From contig JANXUJ010000098.1 of assembly GCA_025356295.1 (NCBI GenBank), forward strand, positions 1 through 45,567: a stretch of 45,567 nucleotides of DNA, written 5' to 3'. The position numbers and the translations under genes were made by a program. Every line of letters starts with the position of its first letter. Position 1 is the stretch's first letter. The notes below the pieces were generated by a model, which was not told the origin of the DNA, did no database searches, and was given only the letters and a program-made list of their open reading frames with translations. The DNA is from Cyanobacteriota bacterium (lineage in GTDB: Bacteria; Cyanobacteriota; Cyanobacteriia; Pseudanabaenales; Pseudanabaenaceae). Below are positions 17,199 through 25,461 of this stretch, in pieces.

Positions 17199-18509
17199 AT
17201 GATCGCGAATTTATCTGCCTTTAAAACCACCACATCTCAAGAAGTTTTTGCTAAAGCTAAACATTTAATGCCGGGTGGTGTAAGTTCTCCAGTTCGTGCT
17301 TTTAAATCAGTCGGTGGTGAACCGATCGTATTCGATCGCGTTAATGGCGCATATGCATGGGACATCGATGGTAACAAGTACATCGACTACATCGGCTCAT
17401 GGGGCCCTGCGATCGTCGGACATGCTCATCCAGAAGTAATCGAAGCATTACATAAAGCCCTCGAAAAAGGTACAAGTTTTGGAGCGCCCTGCGTCCTCGA
17501 AAACCAACTTGCTGAAATGGTAATCGAAGCTGTGCCTAGCGTAGAAATGGTGCGCTTTGTCAACTCTGGCACTGAAGCTTGTATGTCAGTATTGCGCTTG
17601 ATGAGAGCCTTTACAGGGCGTGACAAAATTATTAAGTTTGAGGGCTGCTATCACGGTCACGCCGATATGTTTTTGGTTAAAGCTGGCTCAGGCGTGGCTA
17701 CGCTCGGTTTGCCTGACTCACCTGGAGTGCCTAAATCGACAACAGCTAACACTCTAAACGCTCCCTATAACGATCTTGAGGCTGTTAAAGCATTATTTGC
17801 TGCAAATCCCAATGAAATATCTGGGATCATCATTGAGCCAGTGGTCGGTAATGCTGGTTGTATCGCTCCTAATGCAGGATTTTTGCAAGGTTTGCAAGAT
17901 ATCTGTCGTGCCAACGGCGCTTTGCTAGTATTTGATGAAGTGATGACAGGATTCCGTCTTGCTTATGGTGGCGCACAAGCTCGTTTTGGGGTTACTCCAG
18001 ACTTGACGACTATGGGTAAAGTTATCGGTGGTGGCTTGCCAGTGGGCGCTTATGGCGGTCGTAAAGATATCATGTCGATGGTGGCTCCTGCGGGCCCTAT
18101 GTATCAGGCCGGTACATTATCAGGAAATCCTCTGGCAATGACGGCAGGAATTAAAACTTTGGAAATTCTCAAGCGGGCTGGTTCGTATGAATATCTCGAA
18201 CAGATCACCAAGAAGCTTGCCGATGGAATGTTAGCGATCGCTCATGAAACAGGACATGCTGCCACAGGTAATCTCGTTGGCGCAATGTTTGGCATGTTTT
18301 TTACGAATCAGCAAGTCTATAACTATGACGATGCTAAAACTAGCGACACTCAAAAATTCGCTAAATTCCATCGGGGAATGCTAGAGCATGGTGTTTATCT
18401 TGCTCCTTCGCAGTTTGAGGCTGGTTTCACCTCACTTGCTCACACTGAGGCGGATATTGAGGCAACTTTAGCTGCTGCTCGCGCCGTATTGTCACAAATC
18501 TCTGCCTAA
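17199..18509 (+). CDS. hemL: Glutamate-1-semialdehyde 2,1-aminomutase
   Basis: Converts glutamate-1-semialdehyde to 5-aminolevulinate, the committed precursor of haem, chlorophyll and bilins. The 436-residue length is standard. The start is [20 protein letters not shown]. The PLP-phosphate site is [20 protein letters not shown] and the gating loop is [24 protein letters not shown] holds the pyridine-binding aspartate, and the Schiff-base lysine is K274 in [18 protein letters not shown]. The C-terminal [16 protein letters not shown] is also typical. It is flanked by a long AT-rich leader upstream and an 18-bp hairpin downstream, so it looks monocistronic. Confidence 0.97.
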   Translation: MIANLSAFKTTTSQEVFAKAKHLMPGGVSSPVRAFKSVGGEPIVFDRVNGAYAWDIDGNKYIDYIGSWGPAIVGHAHPEVIEALHKALEKGTSFGAPCVLENQLAEMVIEAVPSVEMVRFVNSGTEACMSVLRLMRAFTGRDKIIKFEGCYHGHADMFLVKAGSGVATLGLPDSPGVPKSTTANTLNAPYNDLEAVKALFAANPNEISGIIIEPVVGNAGCIAPNAGFLQGLQDICRANGALLVFDEVMTGFRLAYGGAQARFGVTPDLTTMGKVIGGGLPVGAYGGRKDIMSMVAPAGPMYQAGTLSGNPLAMTAGIKTLEILKRAGSYEYLEQITKKLADGMLAIAHETGHAATGNLVGAMFGMFFTNQQVYNYDDAKTSDTQKFAKFHRGMLEHGVYLAPSQFEAGFTSLAHTEADIEATLAAARAVLSQISA

Positions 18510-18518
18510 AAGTCTGCT

Positions 18519-18559
18519 TAAAAGATAGAGAGGGTGCGAATCACCCTCTCTATCTTTTA
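18519..18559. terminator. Terminator hairpin after hemL
   Basis: An 18-bp perfect stem (18519-18536 with 18542-18559) with a 5-nt CGAAT loop. The inner arms are GAGGGTG/CACCCTC. It begins 9 bp after the hemL stop. Confidence 0.8.
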
Positions 18560-18643
18560 GAAGCAATTGCGATACAATATTCATTAATATTTCTAGCTAA
18601 GTCTAGAATGCTCAAGCATTGAAATTCTCCCTACACAAATCCG

Positions 18644-19282
18644 ATGCTGACAGAAAACTCAACAGCTAGTACCAAATCTAACAACGGCAACTACAACGGC
18701 GCGATCGCACCTTCAATCGCCCAAGTGTCGCGAGCCGATTACTACATGAGCTTGCACAAAGAACTAGACCATCTTGAAGAAATGGTGCTGGAGAGCGGTC
18801 CGCGTGTGATGGGACATACCGTCATTGATGAAGAGAAACTCTGTCAGCAGATTGATAGTGTCAGATTGTCAGTACCTGAATCAATCGCTAAAGCCGAAGA
18901 AATCTTGCTCTATAAACAAGATTTAGTTGCCGATGCTCAGCAATATGTTGAGGATTTGATCAAATCTGCTGAGTTACGGGCAAGTCAGCTACTCGAAGAA
19001 TCGCTAATCATTCGTCAAGCAGAAGAAGAGGCAAGTCAAATTCGCCGTGAACTGCAAGCAGAATGTGAACAGATACGCGCTCAAACTCTCAATGAAGTCA
19101 ACCAAATGCGCCGTCAAGGTCAAAAAGACCTTGATAGCTTGCATCAAAGAGTCACTGGCGAAGTCCAAGATATGCAGCGTGGTGCAGATGAATATAGCGA
19201 TCGCGTATTAGGCAATCTCGAAACTCAACTCATTGACATGATCAAAATTGTCCAAAATGGGCGCAAGGAGTTACGGCTTTAA
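18644..19282 (+). CDS. DivIVA-like coiled-coil protein (Cdv3-like)
   Basis: A 212-residue soluble protein dominated by a coiled coil from about residue 90 to 200 (heptads such as RQAEEEASQIRRELQAECEQ). Before it lies a conserved block, LHKELDHLEEMVLESGPRV followed by MGHTVIDEEKLCQQIDSVRLSVPESIAKAEEIL. That block is the one I associate with cyanobacterial DivIVA-domain proteins such as Cdv3, required for cell division in Synechococcus. Automated pipelines sometimes label it ATP synthase subunit b-like because of the coiled coil. There is no membrane segment. The N-terminal 25 residues are low complexity (Ser, Thr, Asn). The gene lies between two hairpins and is probably monocistronic. Confidence 0.7.
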   Translation: MLTENSTASTKSNNGNYNGAIAPSIAQVSRADYYMSLHKELDHLEEMVLESGPRVMGHTVIDEEKLCQQIDSVRLSVPESIAKAEEILLYKQDLVADAQQYVEDLIKSAELRASQLLEESLIIRQAEEEASQIRRELQAECEQIRAQTLNEVNQMRRQGQKDLDSLHQRVTGEVQDMQRGADEYSDRVLGNLETQLIDMIKIVQNGRKELRL

Positions 19283-19290
19283 ACGTCACT

Positions 19291-19338
19291 TATCCAAAGA
19301 AAAGGCGCTCTTGAATGGGAGCGCTTTTTCTTTGGATA
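19291..19338. terminator. Terminator hairpin after the DivIVA-like gene
   Basis: A 20-bp stem (19291-19310 with 19319-19338) contains one G-T pair and an 8-nt loop. GGCGCTC/GAGCGCT are the inner arms. It starts 8 bp beyond the stop codon. Confidence 0.8.
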
Positions 19339-19429
19339 GATATTTACGATCGCCTTATTACATTGATTAAGGATCGTGGTAAGTTAAGTTTAGTTAAGAA
19401 ATTTTTTTGAACATCAGGCTTTTTGCTAT

Positions 19430-21316
19430 ATGAAACCCTCTTGGAGAACAGCGCTGCTGTGGTTACTGCCGATAGCGATCATCGGCTTTTTTGCGTGGCA
19501 GACATTAGTTACGCGTCCCGCTCCTGATCGTCCAACTGTGAACGCGGCAAACACCCGTATCGCTTACGGAAGATTTTTAGAATATCTCGATGAACATCGT
19601 GTTCGCAAGGTCGATATTTTTGATGGTGGTCGTACAGCCGTAATCGTAGCAAGCGATCCCCAAATTGAGGGTAAAGAGCAGCGCGCTAGAGTTGACCTGC
19701 CATCCTATGCACCTGAGTTGATGGATAAGCTCAATGAAGGCGGTGTAGACCTTGCTATTTATCCACCGAGCAACAATGGCGCAATCTGGGCTTTTGTTAG
19801 TAATTTAATTTTCCCTGTCGCTTTGATCGCAGGTTTATTTTTCTTGTTTCGCCGCTCCAATCAAATGGGTGGACCTGGACAAGCGATGGACTTTGGCAAG
19901 ACTAAAGCGCGTTTTGCGATGGATGCTAAGACTGGCGTGATGTTTGATGATGTCGCTGGCATTGAAGAAGCTAAAGAAGAACTGCAAGAAGTTGTTACTT
20001 TCCTCAAGAAGCCTGAACGCTTTACAGCAGTTGGGGCAAAGATTCCTAAAGGTGTTTTGTTGATTGGACCTCCTGGGACTGGCAAAACTTTGCTTGCCAA
20101 AGCGATCGCTGGTGAAGCAGGTGTGCCATTTTTCTCAGTATCTGGTTCAGAATTTGTGGAAATGTTTGTCGGCGTGGGCGCATCTCGCGTGCGTGACTTG
20201 TTTAAAAAAGCAAAAGAAAACGCTCCTTGCATCATCTTCATTGATGAAATTGACGCAGTCGGTCGTCAACGTGGCGCAGGTATCGGCGGTGGTAATGATG
20301 AACGTGAACAGACTCTCAACCAAATCCTTACCGAAATGGATGGATTTGAAGGGAATGCAGGTGTGATCGTCATTGCGGCGACTAACCGTGCTGACGTGCT
20401 TGACTCGGCTTTGTTACGTCCAGGTCGTTTCGATCGCCAAATCGGTGTTGATCCACCCGACATCAAAGGTCGCTTGCAAGTGTTGAACGTTCATGCTCGT
20501 GACAAAAAGATTAGCCCTGAAGTATCACTCGAAGCGATCGCCCGCCGTACTCCTGGATTTGCAGGTGCTGATCTTGCTAACCTGCTCAACGAAGCCGCTA
20601 TCTTGACTGCTCGCCGCCGCAAAGACGCAATGACAATCTCGGAAATCGATGATGCCGTTGATCGGATTATCGCTGGACTTGAAGGCAAAGCTCTTGTTGA
20701 TAGTCGTAACAAGCGTTTGATCGCCTATCACGAAGTTGGTCATGCAATCGTGGGGACACTGATGAAAGATCATGACCCCGTTCAAAAAGTTACTCTGATT
20801 CCTAGAGGGCAAGCCGCAGGTTTGACGTGGTTTACTCCAGATGAAGAACAAACCTTAGTCTCACGCGGTCAAATCCTCGCCAGAATCACCACTGCTCTCG
20901 GCGGTAGAGCTGCTGAAGAAGCCGTATTTGGTGCTGCTGAAGTCACCACAGGCGCAGGTGGAGACTTGCAACAAGTTGGTGGGATGGCGCGTCAGATGGT
21001 AACTCGCTATGGCATGTCGAACATTGGACAACTTGCCCTCGAAGGTCAAAGCTCGGAAGTATTTCTGGGACGCAGCATGGGTGGTGGATCGCAATATTCT
21101 GAAGATATTTCGGCAAAAATCGATCAGCAAGTTCGCGAAATCGTGCAGAAATGCTATCAATCTGCTCTTCAGATTGTGTACGAAAATCGAGCCGCAATTG
21201 ATCGCGTTGTTGACCTTTTAGTTGAAAATGAAACTCTAGATGGTGATGAATTCCGTAGCATTATCTCTGAGTACACAACTCTTCCCGTAAAAGAACGTTT
21301 TATGCCTCAAATGTAA
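19430..21316 (+). CDS. ftsH: ATP-dependent zinc metalloprotease FtsH (FtsH2-like)
   Basis: A 628-residue membrane AAA+ protease. Two N-terminal membrane segments (about residues 8-24 and 112-139) flank a lumenal/periplasmic domain. The AAA module has Walker A GPPGTGKT at 213-220, Walker [10 protein letters not shown], pore motif and the second region of homology ([20 protein letters not shown]). The zinc site is HEVGH at 434-438. The overall sequence closely resembles, from memory, Synechocystis FtsH2 (Slr0228), which degrades damaged D1 during photosystem II repair; that function is therefore likely. The ATG at 19430 gives the standard start [11 protein letters not shown]. The gene ends at a 20-bp hairpin. 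Confidence 0.95.
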   Translation: MKPSWRTALLWLLPIAIIGFFAWQTLVTRPAPDRPTVNAANTRIAYGRFLEYLDEHRVRKVDIFDGGRTAVIVASDPQIEGKEQRARVDLPSYAPELMDKLNEGGVDLAIYPPSNNGAIWAFVSNLIFPVALIAGLFFLFRRSNQMGGPGQAMDFGKTKARFAMDAKTGVMFDDVAGIEEAKEELQEVVTFLKKPERFTAVGAKIPKGVLLIGPPGTGKTLLAKAIAGEAGVPFFSVSGSEFVEMFVGVGASRVRDLFKKAKENAPCIIFIDEIDAVGRQRGAGIGGGNDEREQTLNQILTEMDGFEGNAGVIVIAATNRADVLDSALLRPGRFDRQIGVDPPDIKGRLQVLNVHARDKKISPEVSLEAIARRTPGFAGADLANLLNEAAILTARRRKDAMTISEIDDAVDRIIAGLEGKALVDSRNKRLIAYHEVGHAIVGTLMKDHDPVQKVTLIPRGQAAGLTWFTPDEEQTLVSRGQILARITTALGGRAAEEAVFGAAEVTTGAGGDLQQVGGMARQMVTRYGMSNIGQLALEGQSSEVFLGRSMGGGSQYSEDISAKIDQQVREIVQKCYQSALQIVYENRAAIDRVVDLLVENETLDGDEFRSIISEYTTLPVKERFMPQM

Positions 21317-21327
21317 AATCTTCCTGA

Positions 21328-21370
21328 TAGCCATAAAAAAGAGTCGCCTAGCGACTCTTTTTTATGGCTA
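21328..21370. terminator. Terminator hairpin after ftsH
   Basis: A 20-bp perfect stem (21328-21347 with 21351-21370) surrounds a CTA loop. The core is GAGTCGC-CTA-GCGACTC with six A and six T next to it. Confidence 0.85.
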
Positions 21371-21405
21371 AGACTTAAACAAAATAATTCATTAGTTAAT
21401 GGACA

Positions 21406-22305
21406 ATGAGAGAAAAAGAAGGATGGTTTCGCGTAGCAATGCGCTGGAAAGGCTCAGTAATTCCTGAAGTGTTGCCGCGATCGCTACTATGTGGATTATT
21501 TGGTGTGTTTATTTATATTATTCACATCTCTACTAATCTAAAAGTCTCGTTACCAATTCTTGGCAGTATCATTCCCAATATTGTGCTGGGTTTATTACTG
21601 GTATTTCGCACTAACACTGCCTATGAACGCTTTTGGGAAGGGCGCAAAGCATGGGGAGCGTTAGTGAACATAGTACGGAATTTGTCAAGACAAATATTAG
21701 TTGCGATCGCTGAACTAGAACCAATCGATCGCGCAGCAAAACTCGCGGCTGTGAAGTTATTACCAGCTTTTGCGATCGCGCTAAAGTTACATTTGCGCTC
21801 AGAATCACTCAATGCTGAACTGGAAGCCAATCTCTCACCTGAGCAGTTTCAGTATCTCCACAACATGAATCATCCACCACTCCAAATTGCTTTTTGGATC
21901 AGTAGCTATCTCCAAAATCAATCTCAACAAGCAAAACTTGATCGCTATCAACTAAGTGACATGAGTCAACTCTTAAATCAAATGGTCGATATCGCAGGTA
22001 TTTGTGAACGTATTCTCAAAACCCCAATCCCTCTAGCTTATTCTATCCATCTCAAGCAATTATTAATGATTTATTGTTTGTCACTTCCATTTCAAATGGT
22101 TGAGCAGTTGCAATGGATGACAGGGGCGATCGTAGCTTTGATTAGCTTTACTTTACTCGGTATTGAAGAAATTGGCATTCAAATTGAAGACCCATTTGGA
22201 CATGATGCTAATGATTTACCGCTAAACAATATTTGTGATGTAATGCTACGAAACATTGAAGATTTAATTGTAATTAGTGCCGACCAAGACCCTCAATCAG
22301 CTTAG
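21406..22305 (+). CDS. Bestrophin family anion channel (UPF0187)
   Basis: A 299-residue membrane protein of the bestrophin/YneE family, pentameric channels for chloride or bicarbonate. Typical features are the start RWKGSVIPEVLPRSLLCGL, the first membrane segment (about residues 20-45), LGLLLVFRTNTAYERFWEGR followed by KAWGALVNIVRNLSRQ, and a late pair of membrane segments (about 215-245). The acidic C-terminal stretch GIEEIGIQIEDPFGHDANDLP is typical. Thylakoid bestrophins in algae and plants tune the proton motive force or supply bicarbonate; whether this copy does so is unknown. It lies 171 bp upstream of the OCP gene on the same strand. Confidence 0.88.
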   Translation: MREKEGWFRVAMRWKGSVIPEVLPRSLLCGLFGVFIYIIHISTNLKVSLPILGSIIPNIVLGLLLVFRTNTAYERFWEGRKAWGALVNIVRNLSRQILVAIAELEPIDRAAKLAAVKLLPAFAIALKLHLRSESLNAELEANLSPEQFQYLHNMNHPPLQIAFWISSYLQNQSQQAKLDRYQLSDMSQLLNQMVDIAGICERILKTPIPLAYSIHLKQLLMIYCLSLPFQMVEQLQWMTGAIVALISFTLLGIEEIGIQIEDPFGHDANDLPLNNICDVMLRNIEDLIVISADQDPQSA

Positions 22306-22476
22306 AAAATTTGATTTAATCCTATTGTGTGGATATCTGTCCTTAGAGGTTTTGAAACTGTAAACACAATGTGAGTATATGTATGTAAGGTAATACAATA
22401 CTGATTCAAACAATCAATTATTGTCGTTTTGATTATATGAATGCGAACCTTAAACTTAATTTCTAATAACAACCCT

Positions 22477-23436
22477 ATGACATACACTATTAACTCAGCC
22501 AGAAGTATTTTTCCTAGCACTCTAGCGGCTGATGTTGTACCTGCTACTACCGCTCGCTTTAATCAGCTTAGTCCTGAAGATCAACTAGCTTGGATTTGGT
22601 TCACTTACCTTGAGATGGGTAAAACCGTGACGATCGCTGCCCCTGGTGCGGCGAGTATGCAGTTAGCTGAGTTGACCTTGAATGAAATCAAGAAAATGGA
22701 CTTTCAGCAACAAACACAAGTGATGTGTGACCTAGCTAACCGTGCTGACACTGAGATTTGTCGGACTTATGCTATCTGGACACAAAATATCAAGCTCGGT
22801 TTTTGGTATCAGCTTGGTTTATGGATGGAACAAGGACTTGTGGCGCCAATTCCTGAAGGTTACAAACTTTCTGCTAATGCTTCAGCAGTACTTGAAACTC
22901 TCAAAGGTTTGGAACCAGGTCAACAAATTACAATTCTCCGCAACTCAGTCGTTGACATGGGCTACGATGCCAGTAAGTTGGGTGAGTATACGCGCGTTGC
23001 AGAGCCAGTTTCACCTCCACAAGAGATGTCTAAACGGACAAAAGTTAGCATCGAAGGAGTGGACAATGTGACCGTTCTGTCTTATATGGACAACATGAAT
23101 GCCAATGATTTCGACACTCTGATCAAGCTTTTTCTACCCGACGGTGCTTTGCAACCTCCTTTCCAAAGACCAATCGTGGGCAAAGATGCAGTTCTGAGAT
23201 TCTTTAATGAAGAATGTCAAAATCTTGTCCTTGTACCCGAACGCGGTGTCTCTGAGTCAGCAGATGGTGGCTATACCCAAATCAAAATCACTGGGAAAGT
23301 CCAAACCCCTTGGTTCGGTTCAGGCGTTGGCATGAACATTTCTTGGCGTTTTCTGCTCGATCCTAGCAACAAGATTTTCTTTGTCGCGATCGATCTACTT
23401 GCATCTCCTAAAGAGTTATTGAACTTCGCTCGTTAA
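22477..23436 (+). CDS. Orange carotenoid protein (full length, OCP1-like)
   Basis: A 319-residue photoactive carotenoid protein that quenches phycobilisome excitation under strong blue-green light. The N-terminal helical effector domain (residues about 15-160), a linker (about 165-190) and the C-terminal NTF2-like domain are all present. Carotenoid-contact residues Y44 and W110 are conserved, as are the keto-carotenoid hydrogen-bond pair Y203 and W290 and the interdomain salt bridge R155-E246. An upstream in-frame ATG at 22441 would add 12 residues, but MTYTINSARSIFPSTLAADV from 22477 is the family start. CrtW, which can make the bound ketocarotenoid, is the next gene. No fluorescence recovery protein gene is seen nearby. 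Confidence 0.96.
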   Translation: MTYTINSARSIFPSTLAADVVPATTARFNQLSPEDQLAWIWFTYLEMGKTVTIAAPGAASMQLAELTLNEIKKMDFQQQTQVMCDLANRADTEICRTYAIWTQNIKLGFWYQLGLWMEQGLVAPIPEGYKLSANASAVLETLKGLEPGQQITILRNSVVDMGYDASKLGEYTRVAEPVSPPQEMSKRTKVSIEGVDNVTVLSYMDNMNANDFDTLIKLFLPDGALQPPFQRPIVGKDAVLRFFNEECQNLVLVPERGVSESADGGYTQIKITGKVQTPWFGSGVGMNISWRFLLDPSNKIFFVAIDLLASPKELLNFAR

Positions 23437-23437
23437 G

Positions 23438-23492
23438 CTAAACCCAAAAGAAAGAGGGGCGCAAAGCGCTCCTTCTTTCTTTTGGGTTTTAG
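23438..23492. terminator. Long hairpin between OCP and crtW
   Basis: Bases 23438-23462 pair with 23466-23492 around an AAA loop, with two single-base bulges. The core is GGCGC-AAA-GCGCT. It starts just after the OCP stop, so OCP and crtW are probably separate transcripts or the second gets read-through only. Confidence 0.8.
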
Positions 23493-23575
23493 AAGCTTTT
23501 GAGTCAAAGATGCTATTATTCTTAATATATCTTTACAAATAAAAAATTCAAGCTTAATTACTGCCTTTTGAGAAT

Positions 23576-24325
23576 ATGCAAATGCTTAGCTCGCAACAAA
23601 AAATATTTGAATCTGATGACTTGATTGGATTGCTAGTATTTATTGCTATTCTCAGTCTGTGGTTTATCACCATAGTCGGATTACTGACGGTTTCAGTCTC
23701 TGACAGTTCTTGGTTCTGGTTAGTTGGTTCGATTTTGGGAAGAGCTTACTTACACACTGGTTTGTTTATTGTTGCTCATGACTCAATGCATGGAAATTTA
23801 ATTCCGCACAATAGAAGTCTAAATAACATAATTGGACGGTTTGCGGTTAGCATCTATGCTTTTTTACCATACGAGCATTGCCGTTTAAATCATAATGCTC
23901 ATCATCGCTATCCTTCTCAAATTGGCGATCCTGATTTTCATGGGTCTATTTCTCACCCAGTATTTTGGTATTGCAAGTTTATTCGGGAATATTTTCCAGT
24001 GCGATCGCTAATTATTTTTATGGTGAATATGAGCTTGATTTTTTGGGGGTTGATACTCATATTCAATATTCCATTTATAAACTTAATTCTATTTTGGCTT
24101 GTGCCACTTGTCCTTAGTTCATTACAATTATTTTTCTTTGGAACTTATTTACCGCATTGCCAAGTTCACGAAAACCCAAACTTCTCACCTCGATTAGAAA
24201 GTAATCAGTATTCTATTTTGTGGTCATTTTTTAGTTGTTACAACTTTGGTCATTACCATTGGGAACATCATGAGTATCCTCAAACCCCTTGGTATAGACT
24301 GCATAATACTAATCATAATATCTAG
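23576..24325 (+). CDS. crtW: Beta-carotene ketolase CrtW
   Basis: A 249-residue membrane di-iron oxygenase of the fatty-acid hydroxylase/desaturase superfamily that introduces 4-keto groups into beta-ionone rings, giving echinenone and canthaxanthin. The histidine clusters are HDSMHGNLIPHN (68-79), HNAHHRYPSQIGDPDFHG (106-123) and YHWEHHEYPQTPWYRL near the end, the CrtW-type pattern. Four hydrophobic segments are visible. Alternative starts ATG 23576 and ATG 23582 differ by two residues. The position right after OCP makes supply of the OCP pigment its likely job. The gene ends 3 bp from the convergent ribD gene, with no terminator between. Confidence 0.92.
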   Translation: MQMLSSQQKIFESDDLIGLLVFIAILSLWFITIVGLLTVSVSDSSWFWLVGSILGRAYLHTGLFIVAHDSMHGNLIPHNRSLNNIIGRFAVSIYAFLPYEHCRLNHNAHHRYPSQIGDPDFHGSISHPVFWYCKFIREYFPVRSLIIFMVNMSLIFWGLILIFNIPFINLILFWLVPLVLSSLQLFFFGTYLPHCQVHENPNFSPRLESNQYSILWSFFSCYNFGHYHWEHHEYPQTPWYRLHNTNHNI

Positions 24326-24328
24326 AGA

Positions 24329-25444
24329 TTAGCTCGTATAGCCAGTAATCAAAAAATCTGTGCCAATTGGCTGAAATTGCGATCGCCTCAAATTAATAGC
24401 ATCAGTCATAAGATTTAAATCAAGGTCGTCAATCGGGCTTGGAGCCATATATCCACCGATTAATTTGGGAGCGATAAATGCATAAATCTTTTGTACCATT
24501 TTGGCTTTAATAGCTGCTGCACCAAGCTTTCCGCCACATTCCCATAAAACTGTATTGCAGCCACGGTTGCCTAATTCTTGCATGACGATCGCAGGAGATA
24601 GATCATCTAGCTCAAGTATCTCCACATGGCGATCGCGTAGTTTTTGTTTAAGTTGGGAATTCTTATCTGGCAACGTAATCACTAGAGTTTTTTGAGTATC
24701 TGTAATCTGCCATAAATTTGCTTGATCAGGAAGATCGCAACTTTTTGTAACCACCACCCGTAAAGGGCTATGCCCGCTCATTTCATGGGTGGTTAAATGC
24801 GGATTATCCAGTCTGACTGTGTTTCCACCTGTGATAATTGCATCACAGCCAACTCGTAAATCATGCACCATCTGCCGCGCTTCTGTTCCTGTGATCCAGT
24901 AGCTATGTCCTGAAGTGGTCGCGATTTTGCCGTCAAGAGTCATTGCGTATTTAAAAATGCCGAAAGGCAAGTTAGTCTTCATCCGATGAAAGAAAGCCTC
25001 ATTTAGTTCTAAACATTGCGACTCAAGAATGCCAGTTGTTACCTTTATTCCTTCAGCACGAAGGCGATCGCATCCAGTACCCGACACCAGCGGATTAGCA
25101 TCGATCGCGCCAATCACAACATGACTAATTCCTGCTTGGATGATGGCTGCTGTGCAAGGCGGAGTTCGACCATGATGGTTGCAGGGTTCTAGATTGACGT
25201 ATAGGGTCGCACCTCGCAAATCTACCCCAGTAAGCTTAGCCGCTCGAATCGCAAATACTTCTGCATGAGGTTCTCCTGCTTTGGGATGAAACCCTTCACC
25301 TAATATCTGCTCATTTTTGATAATTACACTACCCACCATTGGGTTTGGCGCGGTTTGACCTCTGGCTTGCTTTGCCAAATCAATACAACGCTGCATCCAG
25401 CGATCGTGTAATACTGAACTTGTCTTATTGTTTGTATCTATCAT
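24329..25444 (-). CDS. ribD: Bifunctional diaminohydroxyphosphoribosylaminopyrimidine deaminase / 5-amino-6-(5-phosphoribosylamino)uracil reductase
   Basis: Catalyses steps two and three of riboflavin synthesis. The N-terminal deaminase domain (about 1-150) has the zinc ligands in GEPHAEVFAI and NLEPCNHHGRTPPC. The C-terminal reductase domain starts at FGIFKYAMTLDGKIAT and has the NADPH-binding region (RVVVTKS, WECGGKLGAAAI). The 371-residue length is standard. The start at ATG 25444 gives 15 residues before the deaminase core. It follows the cyclase gene by 17 bp on the same strand, so the two may be cotranscribed, a pairing without obvious functional logic. No FMN riboswitch is visible in the short gap. 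Confidence 0.94.
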   Translation of the reverse strand: MIDTNNKTSSVLHDRWMQRCIDLAKQARGQTAPNPMVGSVIIKNEQILGEGFHPKAGEPHAEVFAIRAAKLTGVDLRGATLYVNLEPCNHHGRTPPCTAAIIQAGISHVVIGAIDANPLVSGTGCDRLRAEGIKVTTGILESQCLELNEAFFHRMKTNLPFGIFKYAMTLDGKIATTSGHSYWITGTEARQMVHDLRVGCDAIITGGNTVRLDNPHLTTHEMSGHSPLRVVVTKSCDLPDQANLWQITDTQKTLVITLPDKNSQLKQKLRDRHVEILELDDLSPAIVMQELGNRGCNTVLWECGGKLGAAAIKAKMVQKIYAFIAPKLIGGYMAPSPIDDLDLNLMTDAINLRRSQFQPIGTDFLITGYTS

Positions 25445-25461
25445 TGGATTATTTCCTAAAT

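Noticed and set aside
22302..22520. 72-codon minus-strand frame upstream of the OCP gene
   Set aside because: It covers the presumed OCP promoter region and the OCP start; the peptide has no recognisable features.
25445..25461. FMN riboswitch in front of ribD
   Set aside because: Only 17 bp separate ribD from the upstream cyclase gene; no RFN-type element fits and none was seen.
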